DNA of 57,239 nucleotides from Candidatus Sabulitectum sp. (GCA_023145375.1 JAGLDY010000050.1:1-57239), one strand, 5' to 3'; shown: positions 43,629 to 52,734, counted from the stretch's first letter. Numbers and translations: made by a program. The notes: generated by a model not told the origin, from the sequence alone.

Positions 43629-44618
43629 CTATCTAAGCAGAACCGTACGCAGCCTCACCTGCTCATTCCCAACTGCTCCTGAGATGAGGTAGGTACCGGA
43701 TGTCATTCCACCTGCAGAAACACTGAGATCGTGCGTGCCCCGGGAAAGCGTACCGGATACCAGAGTACCAGCTCTTCTACCTGAAACATCATAGATACCA
43801 AGTTCACATGGAACAGATCCCTGGAGGGTCACTGTTACGCTGAATGAACCCCTTGCGGGGTTTACTGCAGAAACAGAGAATGCTGTAAAAGCGGCACTGC
43901 TTTCCTGGGCAACACCGGTTCCTCCGGTAAAGTACTCCATGTAGGCAGCCATCAATTCTTCTCTGGTTGTGGCATCTTCCTGAAGAACGCTGAAGAATAC
44001 TGAGGATGTGATAGTTCTGTAGTTGCTGGACGGGCCGGCGTAGCAGCCCGCTCTTATCAAGCCGTCCTGGCTTTCAAAAACCAGCCCTCCGCCATTTGCA
44101 GTGAAGAAATCAACATAACCGTCTGCTTCAGACTTGTACGGGTAGTCGAATCCCATTCCCGCACACATAAGCTCGCCTGCGAGGCTCTGCACATTACCTG
44201 TGCCTGCAGCTGAACCGTCCCCGGCGTATGTCAGCCCGGTGTATGCCCAGATATCATAGCCCTTGTTGTTGTAGCCAATGTCATTTCCCTCAAAGTAGAC
44301 TGAACCGCCTGCATTAAGGTAGGTGATCAGTTTTGTTCGCTCCGCCGGAGCGATGGTGTTGTTGTCTCCTCAACAGGTATACATACCCATCATCATGAAC
44401 ACCGCATCGTAAGAGCTCAGGTCTGCGGGAAGAGTGGTCCCGGAATCAACAGTATCACCAAGAGCAAGCAGCGTCTGCTCTACCCAGTAGCCTGTGTCAA
44501 TGGAATCTCCAAGTGCGGTATCATAGATCAGATCCACCTGATCGTAGTTGAAGATAAGAACATTGCTGGCAAGGCAGAGGCCTGAGACAGCAAGTAGCGT
44601 CAGTAACATTAATTTCAT
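43629..44618 (-). CDS. Secreted candidate selenoprotein (Cys82-Sec83) with FlgD-Ig sorting domain
   Basis: The gene starts at ATG 44618 behind GGAGGT and has a signal peptide (MKLMLLTLLAVSGLCLAS). The frame meets TGA at 44372..44370, after M-Y-T-C, and then continues unbroken for 246 codons (GDNNTIAPAERTKLITYLN and on) to TAG at 43629. Downstream are a Rossmann-like LNAGGSVYFEGNDI segment and a C-terminal Ig-like module with GIYDVSGRRAGTLV, ending VLLR. Starting 16 nt after the TGA is a seven-base-pair perfect hairpin with a GGC loop (44337-44353), the position of a bacterial SECIS. Read through, the protein has 329 residues, with Cys82 next to Sec83. Fold and function are unknown. A nonsense mutation or sequence error is the alternative. 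Confidence 0.62.
44337..44353 (-). promoter_or_regulatory. Candidate bSECIS hairpin
   Basis: Minus-strand TCGCTCC and GGAGCGA form a perfect seven-base-pair stem around the loop GGC. The stem starts 16 nt after the in-frame TGA and the loop starts 23 nt after it, with G in loop positions one and two, as bacterial SelB-binding hairpins have. The bulged U of the E. coli fdhF element is not present. Confidence 0.6.
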
Positions 44619-44705
44619 TTCTACCTCCATATCGTGGTACGGGGACATCCAATGGTTTGAGCATAAGAGACCTGCAAAGCCAGGTCAAGGTTTCACGAAA
44701 CTGAT

Positions 44706-45770
44706 CTAGTTTGGTGAGTCCTTTCTTATATCAGGTCTTGGAGGGGTACGTAACAGCTGAAGAGTATCATGGACCGGGTGATCATCTCCCCAGAATCTCA
44801 GGAATGCTTTGTCCGGGTCAGGTTGCGGGATCGGCAGGTCTTTTACATAAGGGTCGTAGAATTTTCCCTTAAGAAGATCCCGCCATCCCTCGGCGCTGTA
44901 GACTTTGTAAAGCTCCCTCTTTGCCGAGGGCACTCTTGGCCAGAAAATATTGTTCCAGAAAAGCAGGAATCGTGGATCAGCAAAGACTTCAGCCCATGTT
45001 ATTCCCAAAAAGTCAGCCATGAACAAGTGGCTGTTTCTGAGCTTTGCCACGTTGTCATCCGTTGCCCCGAAAGCTTCAATAGCCTGGGCGCAGCCTGGAA
45101 GAAGAACAAGGGTCTCTATGAAGAGAGCGTCCCACACATGCTCCACATTTGACAGCTCTGCCATGAGTGTCCCCTGGAACTCCAGCTCAGCAACGGTCTT
45201 CACATCTGCATAGGTTTCCACTGCCAGTTTCTGCTGAAGGTCAACCGTGGGTGAAAAGATAGTCTCCGCCTGTTTCAAGGTTTCCTCTGCTGACTCTATA
45301 AGCGGGATCCGGCTCATATCAAGCAGCACCCCGTCCTCTACCAGCAGGGTATTGAAGTGCACAGCGTTCTCTGCCAGCTTCTCTATCTCAAAGATCCTCT
45401 CATAGTAGATCCCCTGACTCTCCCTGGCTGGTGCACCCATTGAATCGTAGGCCATGTGGTATCCCGCCGCCACAACTCCTGCGGAGGGTATTCCCGAGTC
45501 ACTTTCCCCTGCACCTGCACTCACAGACTGCTGTTCATCCTGAGGAAGCGGGAGTTCAGAGGCAAGGGCACCCAGCAGACCACCGGCTTCAGCGAAATCC
45601 GGGTCCATGGTTATAGCCGAAACATCGGCACCGTCTTCCGCCTTGGAATAGAGAGAATCTATCAGCTCCTTTGTCCGCTTCAGCTTCTCATTATCAGGAC
45701 CAAGACTGGAGGTGTAGTTGCCCACTGCAAAACGAAATCCGTCAAGCATCTGCTTTACTGTGCTATCCAT
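44706..45770 (-). CDS. Unrecognised cytoplasmic protein, last gene of a three-gene operon
   Basis: 354 residues, no signal peptide or membrane segment. The ATG at 45770 is preceded by GGGAGGT and overlaps the end of the upstream gene by eight bases. Mostly helical sequence, with a long acidic and Ser-rich part in the middle (VSAGAGESDSGIPSAG), then helices such as QAIEAFGATDDNVAKLRN and an aromatic stretch RFLLFWNNIFWPRVPSA. The final third is rich in Pro and Asp. I do not recognise the family. It is probably cotranscribed with 45763-46383 and 46415-46636. Confidence 0.65.
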   Translation of the reverse strand: MDSTVKQMLDGFRFAVGNYTSSLGPDNEKLKRTKELIDSLYSKAEDGADVSAITMDPDFAEAGGLLGALASELPLPQDEQQSVSAGAGESDSGIPSAGVVAAGYHMAYDSMGAPARESQGIYYERIFEIEKLAENAVHFNTLLVEDGVLLDMSRIPLIESAEETLKQAETIFSPTVDLQQKLAVETYADVKTVAELEFQGTLMAELSNVEHVWDALFIETLVLLPGCAQAIEAFGATDDNVAKLRNSHLFMADFLGITWAEVFADPRFLLFWNNIFWPRVPSAKRELYKVYSAEGWRDLLKGKFYDPYVKDLPIPQPDPDKAFLRFWGDDHPVHDTLQLLRTPPRPDIRKDSPN

Positions 45771-46383
45771 GGCAGACCTCCCTGAACTTCTTTTCAAGGA
45801 TCGCCATATGATCATCAGAAAATATTATTCTGTCCCGGTATGGCGGATAAGACATGATCTTTTCCCAGGAAGCGGCAGGGTCGGCTTCCTTCATCAATTT
45901 CCAGTATTCCTTTATATTCAGCAGAGATCTTTTCTCGTCAGCAGAACCCGCTCCATCTGTTGCAAGCTGAAATACTCCGCTGATAACAGATCCCAGAGCA
46001 GTGATCGCCTTGTTCTCATTGAAGGCGAGTTTTGTTTCTCTTACAAACTCTTCCAGCTTCTCACTGAGTTCTATATGTGTCTCAGCTGATCTGATCAAAG
46101 CCAGTCGAAGTCTCTCCTCTTCAGCCTTACCACTCTCCCCAAGTTTCTCAAAGATGAAAGCGCGGTTCTCACACCTGTCTATCCCTTCAGCTTTTGCAGT
46201 TGAGACCATGTTTCCAGTCTGCTGGATCCTCTTCATGAACTCAGAGGGAGAGCCGGAGTCCTCCAGCATATCAAGGTAGTACTCACAGTCTCTGATCCTT
46301 GCTTCGTTCAGCCCGGGACTGGTTCTGAACTGCTCCAGCTGAGCAGTGTAGTAACGCTTCTGCATCTCAAAGGAATCAATCAC
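45763..46383 (-). CDS. Unrecognised helical protein, middle gene of the operon
   Basis: 206 residues starting with GTG at 46383 behind AAAGGCGG. The sequence is almost all amphipathic helix (YTAQLEQFRTSPGLNEARIR, then SAETHIELSEKLEEFVRETK), so a coiled-coil or helical-bundle protein is likely. It has two cysteines near the middle and start (RDCEYY, DRCENR) and no export signal. The end overlaps the next gene by eight bases, which suggests a shared complex. The family was not recognised. Confidence 0.65.
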   Translation of the reverse strand: MIDSFEMQKRYYTAQLEQFRTSPGLNEARIRDCEYYLDMLEDSGSPSEFMKRIQQTGNMVSTAKAEGIDRCENRAFIFEKLGESGKAEEERLRLALIRSAETHIELSEKLEEFVRETKLAFNENKAITALGSVISGVFQLATDGAGSADEKRSLLNIKEYWKLMKEADPAASWEKIMSYPPYRDRIIFSDDHMAILEKKFREVCHG

Positions 46384-46414
46384 GAAAACCGCCTTTCACT
46401 CTCTATCAGATCAT

Positions 46415-46636
46415 TCATCTTCTCTTCAATCCCTGCCAGAAACTCATCCTGATCCGGTCTGCCTGCTCCAGCGTCGCCTGTTCAGAAATGGAGTACCATA
46501 TGCTGTAGTATTCTCCGTAATGGCCTTCACGCACTTTCAGCAGAACTTCCTCTACAGTCATGGAGTCGTAGCTTTTCTTTTCCTCATCCGCACGATCTTC
46601 CCAGATCGTCTTCCAGTGATCCCTTGCTAGATCCAT
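46415..46636 (-). CDS. Small unrecognised protein, first gene of the operon
   Basis: A 73-residue, very charged and aromatic protein (DLARDHWKTIWEDRADEEKK, YGEYYSIWYS). AGGAG lies three bases before the ATG at 46636. It is followed after 31 bases by the GTG of the next gene, so it probably leads the three-gene operon. No homologous family was recognised. A strong terminator lies 52 bases upstream, on the far side of its start, separating it from the propeller gene. Confidence 0.6.
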   Translation of the reverse strand: MDLARDHWKTIWEDRADEEKKSYDSMTVEEVLLKVREGHYGEYYSIWYSISEQATLEQADRIRMSFWQGLKRR

Positions 46637-46688
46637 TCTTCTCCTAAGGCAGAAACCATTAGTGACCGAACCGTAAGATAGCAGAAAA

Positions 46689-46722
46689 GCCCGTGGTCCG
46701 TTAAGACCACGGGCTTCTTTTC
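46689..46722. terminator. Bidirectional terminator
   Basis: Perfect ten-base stem GCCCGTGGTC with GACCACGGGC around CGTTAA, with T-tracts on both sides (TTCTTTT on plus, TTTTC on minus). It ends the candidate selenoprotein gene on the minus strand. Confidence 0.85.
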
Positions 46723-46733
46723 ACAAACTGTCC

Positions 46734-48947
46734 TTACCTGGAGACCACAAATCTCGCAGATATGGAAATATCCCCGTTCTGCACACTGGTGAAGTAAACG
46801 CCAGGTGCAAGTGCTGAAGTATCAAGTTCCAGCTGGTGCGATCCTGCGGACAATACCTCTGAGTAAACTGTCTGTACCGCTCTGCCTGAAAGGTCATAAA
46901 CTGTAACAGACGTAAAGCCTGACACTGGAAGGTTGACATGCAGCGAGGCAAAACCTTCTGTGACAGGGTTGGGCGATACGCTCACCTGGGTGGAAGGTAC
47001 CTCGGAATGAGATTCATCCTCGGTGCCTGAGCCCCAGTAAGAGGCCCATACAGCCCCGCCTGCGGTGCCGGCATAAAGGAATCCGCTATACTCAGATGCG
47101 ATAGCACAGTTAACCGATGGAACTTCGGGGTCTTCTCCCCAGTGAACAGGAGTTCCGCTCCAGTTCTCCCATATCCAGATACCGCTTGTGGTTGAAATTA
47201 CCAGGCCATCCAATCCCTCGGACTGGTACAGATCTTTTGCATTTGTGAAACCGCTGGTGACCTTGCTCCAGCTCGTACCTCCGTTTGTTGTGGAGTAAAG
47301 ACCACCTGAAGAGGCAACAGCTATCCTGTTGGGGTCTGTGGGATGCACAGCCATGTGATAGGGAGTACCGCCTGCATATCCTGCAGCAGCAATTTCCGAC
47401 CAGGATGATCCTCCATTGGTGGTTTTGAAGAGAACGTAAGCACTGTTCCTGTAGCCAAAGGCAAAGACATTATTTGAATTGGAAGGGTTAACTGCCACGG
47501 TTCTAACGTAACCGTACTGTGATCCACTGTACAGTTCATGTCTTACCCAGGTTTCTCCTCCATCCTCCGACTTGGAGACAACTGCCTTGTAATTGGGTGA
47601 TGAGTACTTGTAACCGCAACTCCAGAAGTCACTTCCTCCTCCATAAACCATTCCGTATCCATCTCCGTAGTAACTATCTACCTGTGTCCAGACGGAACCT
47701 CCGTCTGTGCTCCTATAGAGCTCGGAGCTTCCTCAACCAGAACCTTCAAGGGCAAGTAAAGTACCTGCGCCATCGGCGCAGATATCGCAGAAATCTCCGC
47801 ACGAAAGAGGTGTGCTCACCTCCTCCCAGTTCATAGAACCGCTTGTGGGAGCCTTGTAAACACCGATATCCTCCATGTTCATAAACAAATAGCCCTGTGA
47901 CTCTGCCATGGCAAGAACCTTGCCCACAGCAAGTCCGGAGTTGCTGGAAGCCCATAAGTTACCACCGTTGGTGGACCTGAAGAAGCCATCTGAGCTGGTG
48001 GTATAGACGTTGGAAACATTGTTCCAACTGGGCACGATCCACTGAATGTCGTTGCCGGAAAGACCTGAGGTCATGCTGCTCCAGCTGGTTCCGCCATTAG
48101 TGGATCGATACCCTCTGTTGGATCCTCCCGCAAAAATAAGGTCGTTATCAGACTGGCTGTAAGCCATCCTGTAGTTGTAATACTGACTGCCGACATTCGT
48201 CCAGCTGTTACCGCCATTGGTGGAACGGTACATGCTGTACATCGAACCTGACAGCATTAGGTCCGGGTTGGTGGGGTTAATGGAAACTCCGTAAAAATAG
48301 TACTCCGATGTTGCTGATGGTGGAGTAATATTTGTAAAGGTTGCTCCTCCGTTGGTTGATCGAAATACAGCAGCCTCATATGTGGCATCAGTGGAGGTAT
48401 AACCGTATCCTCCAACGAGAATGATTGAAGGGTCAGACTCGGCAACGGTGATGCATCTGCCGTAGGAGTAGGTGGCAGTGATGGGCATATAGGTATAAGT
48501 GAAAGTTGCTCCGTTGTTTGTGGAATGCAGGAACGCCATTTTCCAGGATCCATCATACTTGTACCCTGCACAAAACAGCTCTCCGGCATTTGTGGGATGT
48601 GCAACTGCATCGTAGAAGTAGACATTACCATGAGAGTGCGATGACCATGACTGTCCACCGTCAGTGGAATGCCAGGTTCTGCTGCTTCCCACAGCGATAA
48701 GATTGCCATCTGCGGTGATGATCAGGTCGTAGGGTGTACCGCTGGTGAATGAAGAAAGAACCTCCCAGCTAAGCCCTTCATCAGTTGAATGAACAACCTG
48801 AGTAGGATTTGAACCGGAAATAGCCCATAGCTCTGAGGCGTTGGTTGATGACTGAACCAGAGCGTTGATATCCCCGCCTTCAGGACCGGTGGATTCCCAG
48901 GGACCCCACCCCAGCAATGTGAGTACGATAAGAATGGTAATACTCAA
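46734..48947 (-). CDS. Secreted BNR/YCF48-like propeller, candidate selenoprotein (Sec405)
   Basis: The start is a TTG at 48947 behind AAAGGAG, giving signal-like SITILIVLTLLGWGPW. Repeats of the RSTNGGTSW type (sialidase/photosystem-assembly-like blades) run from residue 60 to about 610. At residue 405 the frame meets TGA (47735..47733) and then goes on in phase for 332 codons through more blades and an Ig-like sorting module (VTVYDLSGRAVQTVY, LAPGVYFTSV) ending FVVSR. A perfect eight-base-pair hairpin with loop GGT begins 25 nt after the TGA. C383, C387 and C390 (CGDFCDIC) lie upstream of Sec405 (SGUGSSELY). Full length is 737 residues. A pseudogene or sequence error cannot be excluded from one sequence. 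Confidence 0.62.
47689..47707 (-). promoter_or_regulatory. Candidate bSECIS hairpin
   Basis: Minus-strand CAGACGGA and TCCGTCTG form a perfect eight-base-pair stem around the loop GGT. The stem starts 25 nt after the in-frame TGA and the loop 33 nt after it. Loop position one is G, as in SelB-binding elements, and the loop is nearly the same as in the hairpin at 44337-44353. Confidence 0.6.
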
Positions 48948-49077
48948 TTTTTCTCCTTTCAAAAATTTTCTAAAAAAATACAACTCTACAAAACAACAGA
49001 TTAAACCACTCAGCATTTTCAATATAATCACGGATATATACAGAGTAAAGGGGTAGTTTTTGGCTGGAGATCAGCCC

Positions 49078-49106
49078 TTGACCGGGAAGGTAAAGTTCAA
49101 TCTAAT
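49078..49106 (+). promoter_or_regulatory. Sigma70-like promoter for the sodium-dependent transporter
   Basis: -35 TTGACC (49078-49083), 17-base spacer, -10 TCTAAT (49101-49106), both one mismatch from consensus. The ATG is 35 bases beyond the -10. A second TATAAT lies at 49023-49028 but without a good -35. Confidence 0.55.
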
Positions 49107-49141
49107 TACTCTGTATACGACATCTGAACAATGGAGGAAAA

Positions 49142-50845
49142 ATGGCAAGAGAAGTCTGGAACAGCAAAACAGCCTTTATCCTGGCTGCCATCGGATCAGC
49201 CATAGGGCTGGGAAACATCTGGCGATTTCCCTATGTGACCTTCGAGAATGGAGGGGGAGCCTTTCTGGTGGCATACTTTGTCTGCCTCTTTGTGGCTGGT
49301 ATTCCCCTGCTCATGCTCGAGTTCAGCGTAGGGCACATGACAAGGCAGGCTGCTCCCGGAGCATTTGCAAAACTCCGCCCCAAAATGCAGTGGTTCGGCT
49401 GGTTCGCCGTTGGTGTAGGCTTCGTCATAGTGACTTACTACGCCGTCATAATGTCATGGAGCGTCAACTATACCTGGGAAGCGGCAACCCTGGGCTGGCA
49501 GGACAACATGGGGCAGTATGCCAATGTTCAGTATGCCCTGGAGCCCACAGAGCTGGAAGACATGTCAGTTCTCACCCCGGTTCCGGAAAGATTTGTAGGA
49601 ACCGCATTCACCGACCCTGTGGACGAGAACCACTACACCGTTCAGAATGAGGGAACATTTCTGGTGGCCTGGGAGGGTGAACTTTACGCAATGTCTTCTC
49701 TGGGGAATGCAGACACATTCATGTCCTCCCCAGGTGATTTCTTCTATGACGATTTCCTGGGGCTCACCAGTGAACCCTGGGACATTGGTACATTTCGCTG
49801 GCCACTGCTCATAGGGTTCGTGATAACATGGATATGGATAGTTGCCTCGGTCTGGAAAGGTACTAAGACCGTTGGCAAGGTTGTCTTCTACACTGTGTTC
49901 ATCCCCTGGGGTCTTCTTATTCTCTTTATCATCCGCGGTGTTACCCTTCCGGGAGCAGGTGCCGGGATCTCATTCTACCTCACCCCTGTATGGAGCAAAC
50001 TGCTTAATGCAGACATCTGGCTTGCTGCCATCTCCCAGGTCTTCTTCAGCCTCAGTGTGGGTTTTGCCATCATGATCGCCTACGGCAGTTTCCTTCCAAA
50101 GAAAACGAACATCGCGGGTTTTGCGGTGATCATAGGAGTTGCAGATGCTCTTACCGCTTTCTGCGGTGGGCTGGCAGTGTTCTCTGCACTGGGTTATCAG
50201 GCTACAAAAATGGGTGTTCACATTACAGAAGTTGCCCAGTCCGGCCCGGGGCTGGCCTTTGTCGCCTATCCCCATATCATCAGCAACCTCCCGGGAGCCA
50301 GGTTCTTTGGAGTGCTTTTCTTCCTTATGCTTCTGACCCTTGCAGTGGATTCCGCTTTCAGTCTGCTTGAGGCAGCAACCGCATCTGTGAAAGACAAGTG
50401 GAAACTCTCGCACAAGAAGGCCAATCTCATAGTGGCCGGGCTCTGTTTCCTGCTGGGTCTGCCCATGCTCACCGGAGCCGGTCTCTACATCCTTGATATC
50501 GCAGACCACTTCATGAACAATTTCGGTCTTACCCTGGTAGTTCTTATTGAGACCATCATGGTCGGCTGGACCATCGGCGCCGAGAAACAGAGAGATTACA
50601 TCTCAAAGAACTCCAGCTTCCGTCTGGGGCAGTGGTGGAGCATCTGCATCAGATGGCTTATCCCCATGGGGATAATCTGGATGCTGTTCACCGAGATAGT
50701 TGCAAGGAAAGTACCCTATGGAAGCTTCGGTCTCCGGAGTCAGGAGATCCTCTTCGGCTGGCTGATAATGCTTATTCTGCCAATAGTTGGAGACCTGCTT
50801 GCAAACGCGAAGGGAAAGGGTAAATTCCCGGAGGAAACTGAATAG
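49142..50845 (+). CDS. Sodium-dependent transporter, NSS/SNF family
   Basis: A 567-residue, about 12-helix inner-membrane symporter that imports amino acids or related solutes with sodium. The first helix carries the LeuT-type motif FILAAIGSAIGLGNIWRFPY with Gly-Asn-Ile in the unwound part, followed by ENGGGAFLVAY; GRDLVYVTF-like long extracellular loop occupies about 115-205. This loop is longer than in LeuT. GGAGGAAAA precedes the ATG at 49142. It is a single-gene unit between terminator signals. Substrate cannot be stated from the sequence. Confidence 0.93.
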   Translation: MAREVWNSKTAFILAAIGSAIGLGNIWRFPYVTFENGGGAFLVAYFVCLFVAGIPLLMLEFSVGHMTRQAAPGAFAKLRPKMQWFGWFAVGVGFVIVTYYAVIMSWSVNYTWEAATLGWQDNMGQYANVQYALEPTELEDMSVLTPVPERFVGTAFTDPVDENHYTVQNEGTFLVAWEGELYAMSSLGNADTFMSSPGDFFYDDFLGLTSEPWDIGTFRWPLLIGFVITWIWIVASVWKGTKTVGKVVFYTVFIPWGLLILFIIRGVTLPGAGAGISFYLTPVWSKLLNADIWLAAISQVFFSLSVGFAIMIAYGSFLPKKTNIAGFAVIIGVADALTAFCGGLAVFSALGYQATKMGVHITEVAQSGPGLAFVAYPHIISNLPGARFFGVLFFLMLLTLAVDSAFSLLEAATASVKDKWKLSHKKANLIVAGLCFLLGLPMLTGAGLYILDIADHFMNNFGLTLVVLIETIMVGWTIGAEKQRDYISKNSSFRLGQWWSICIRWLIPMGIIWMLFTEIVARKVPYGSFGLRSQEILFGWLIMLILPIVGDLLANAKGKGKFPEETE

Positions 50846-50853
50846 AACAAGCT

Positions 50854-50876
50854 GGGCGTGGCTCTAAGCCACGCCC
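50854..50876. terminator. Terminator between the transporter and FG-GAP genes
   Basis: Perfect nine-base stem GGGCGTGGC with GCCACGCCC around TCTAA, flanked by AAGCT and TTAAGCTT, so both strands have T-rich tails. It serves the convergent genes on either side. Confidence 0.75.
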
Positions 50877-50883
50877 TTAAGCT

Positions 50884-52563
50884 TTACTGGCAGACCACCG
50901 AAACCCTGGCAACAGTCACACCATGGCTGTCTTCAAGGTGAACGAAGTAAACACCGGGATCAAGTGATGAAGCATCCCAGACAACATCCATGGATCCGTT
51001 GAAGGTGCCTGTGAACAGTTCCTGTACCATCCGTCCGGAAACATCGTAGACCTCCAGACAACATGAGCCTGTGCCACTGGCAGTCAGGACACATGATGAA
51101 CGGACCGGGTTGGGAAGATCAAGAGAAGGTCCGGGGAACGGAGCAATTCCCTCCCCTTCAGCTATTCCAGTGCTTCCTTCTACCACGGTGATGTGCTGAC
51201 CGGAGGCAATATTGTAGAGGTTCTGAACCAAACCCGAGGGCCAGTAGACGATAATACTGTCCGCTACAGAGGCGGTTCCCATGCCGAAGTGCAGCTCAAG
51301 GTGGCTGAAGTCCTGAATACCGGGGTCTGCAAGCATGTTACGGGAGATCATCTGCCCCCCGGTCCAGAGGTCTACCTGTGCACCGATACCGTTGTAGTTG
51401 GAGACAGTGCCCTCCAGAATGATGAACAGCGCGTTTCCCGTACAGTTCTGGTTCTCAAACAGCACCCAGCTGAAGTGACCTGCTCCAAAGAAGTCAATGG
51501 CGCAGTCCATGTTGAAATCAGCCCAGCCGACACCAAAAAAGTCCGCGAAACCTGAGGGAGATAATCCCAGCTGGTCTGCTACATCCTGAAAGAAGCAACT
51601 GCCGTCGTTCTCCCAGAGCTGATTCGGGTCCAGATGCCACGAGGTGAAGATGTCCAGCCAGCCGTCGTTGTTGAAATCGTTGAAAGTGGCGGTTCTGTCA
51701 GAGTCTGCATGCCCGCTGATCCCCGATGAACCGGTTATGTCTGTGAAAGTACCGTCGCCGTCATTAAGGTACAGCTTGCCGTTCTGGCCACCGATAAAGA
51801 TGTCGATCCAGCCGTCGTTGTCTATGTCTCCAACATCCAGAGAAGAAGTTGATGCTGAGTAAACGATACCGGAAGAAGAAGTGACATTCGTGAAAGTTCC
51901 ATCGCCGTTGTTCCGGAGCAGAGTGGTGGGATGAGCTCCGTCATAGATCCAGAAAACGTCCATATCTCCGTCACGGTCATAGTCGAACGCCGCCAGGGGG
52001 GTATAACCCCAGACCACACCGATCTGAACAGGTGGCTGAAAGGTACCGTCTCCGTTCCCGTACACCACGGAGATATCCCCGCTTTGCTGGATATCCATTG
52101 TGAGTACATCCAGGTTGCCGTCGTTGTCGAAGTCAGCCAGATTGTAGGCTCCGCTGTCCGGCAGGGCAGATGACCCGGTAATGTTCGTAAAAGTTCCGTC
52201 GCCGTCGTTTTCGAAAAGGGTACAGTTCTCCATGTACCGACGGAGGAGCAAGTCATTGTACCCGTCACCTGTAAAATCTGCAAAGATCGTCTTGTTGGCA
52301 CTCATCCCGCCGAGACCAGCAGAAGTCGTTATGTTGGTGAAGGTGTCGCCATTGTCGTTGTGAAAGAACCAGTATCCGCTGCCGGACTGGTTGCCGATTG
52401 CAAGTTCAGGACAGTCGTCGTTGTCGATATCGCCCCACCCCACCGAGTGACCGAGACCTGTCATGCCGGAAATGCCGTTAGCGTTAGTGACATTCTGAAA
52501 AACCTGCTCCTGCGCAACTGATACAGAAGCAAAGACAAGGAAAAGGAATAAGACCTTTCTCAT
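50884..52563 (-). CDS. Secreted FG-GAP/VCBS propeller with ASPIC-UnbV and sorting domain
   Basis: A 559-residue exported protein. A signal peptide (MRKVLFLFLVFASVSVA) is followed by repeated calcium-binding FG-GAP blades, DIDNDGWIDIFIGG, DFDNDGNLDVLTMDI, DYDRDGDMDVFWIYDG and others, each with a D-x-D-x-D-G-like loop. Residues about 380-450 (LWTGGQMISRNMLADPG, then ADSIIVYWPSGLVQNLYNI) are an ASPIC/UnbV domain, as in CRTAC1-type proteins. The C-terminal Ig-like part has LEVYDVSGRMVQELF and LDPGVYFVHL, but ends SVVCQ rather than in basic residues, and contains extra cysteines. A cell-surface or extracellular binding role is likely. Confidence 0.85.
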   Translation of the reverse strand: MRKVLFLFLVFASVSVAQEQVFQNVTNANGISGMTGLGHSVGWGDIDNDDCPELAIGNQSGSGYWFFHNDNGDTFTNITTSAGLGGMSANKTIFADFTGDGYNDLLLRRYMENCTLFENDGDGTFTNITGSSALPDSGAYNLADFDNDGNLDVLTMDIQQSGDISVVYGNGDGTFQPPVQIGVVWGYTPLAAFDYDRDGDMDVFWIYDGAHPTTLLRNNGDGTFTNVTSSSGIVYSASTSSLDVGDIDNDGWIDIFIGGQNGKLYLNDGDGTFTDITGSSGISGHADSDRTATFNDFNNDGWLDIFTSWHLDPNQLWENDGSCFFQDVADQLGLSPSGFADFFGVGWADFNMDCAIDFFGAGHFSWVLFENQNCTGNALFIILEGTVSNYNGIGAQVDLWTGGQMISRNMLADPGIQDFSHLELHFGMGTASVADSIIVYWPSGLVQNLYNIASGQHITVVEGSTGIAEGEGIAPFPGPSLDLPNPVRSSCVLTASGTGSCCLEVYDVSGRMVQELFTGTFNGSMDVVWDASSLDPGVYFVHLEDSHGVTVARVSVVCQ

Positions 52564-52734
52564 ACACTATCACCATCCTCTTTAATCAATGCCTGCGAGA
52601 ACAAAATAAACCAGAGAAGAGCATACATCAACAGAAGACAATAAGAAAGGGCGCCACATTCCCTCATGTTACAAAGTGATCCGGCCAGGACATTTCGGGA
52701 CTGAATACTGCAGACTTCCCATACTGCATGATTA

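Noticed and set aside
44370..44648. A short complete gene ending at the TGA at 44370
   Set aside because: The frame goes on through TGA into the sorting domain and the first part alone lacks a folded domain; the candidate selenoprotein reading explains both parts.
46734..47651. A separate gene starting inside the propeller sequence at 47651
   Set aside because: It is in the same frame as the upstream part, has no ribosome site, begins in the middle of a blade, and the only interruption is one TGA. It is better read as the second half of one gene.
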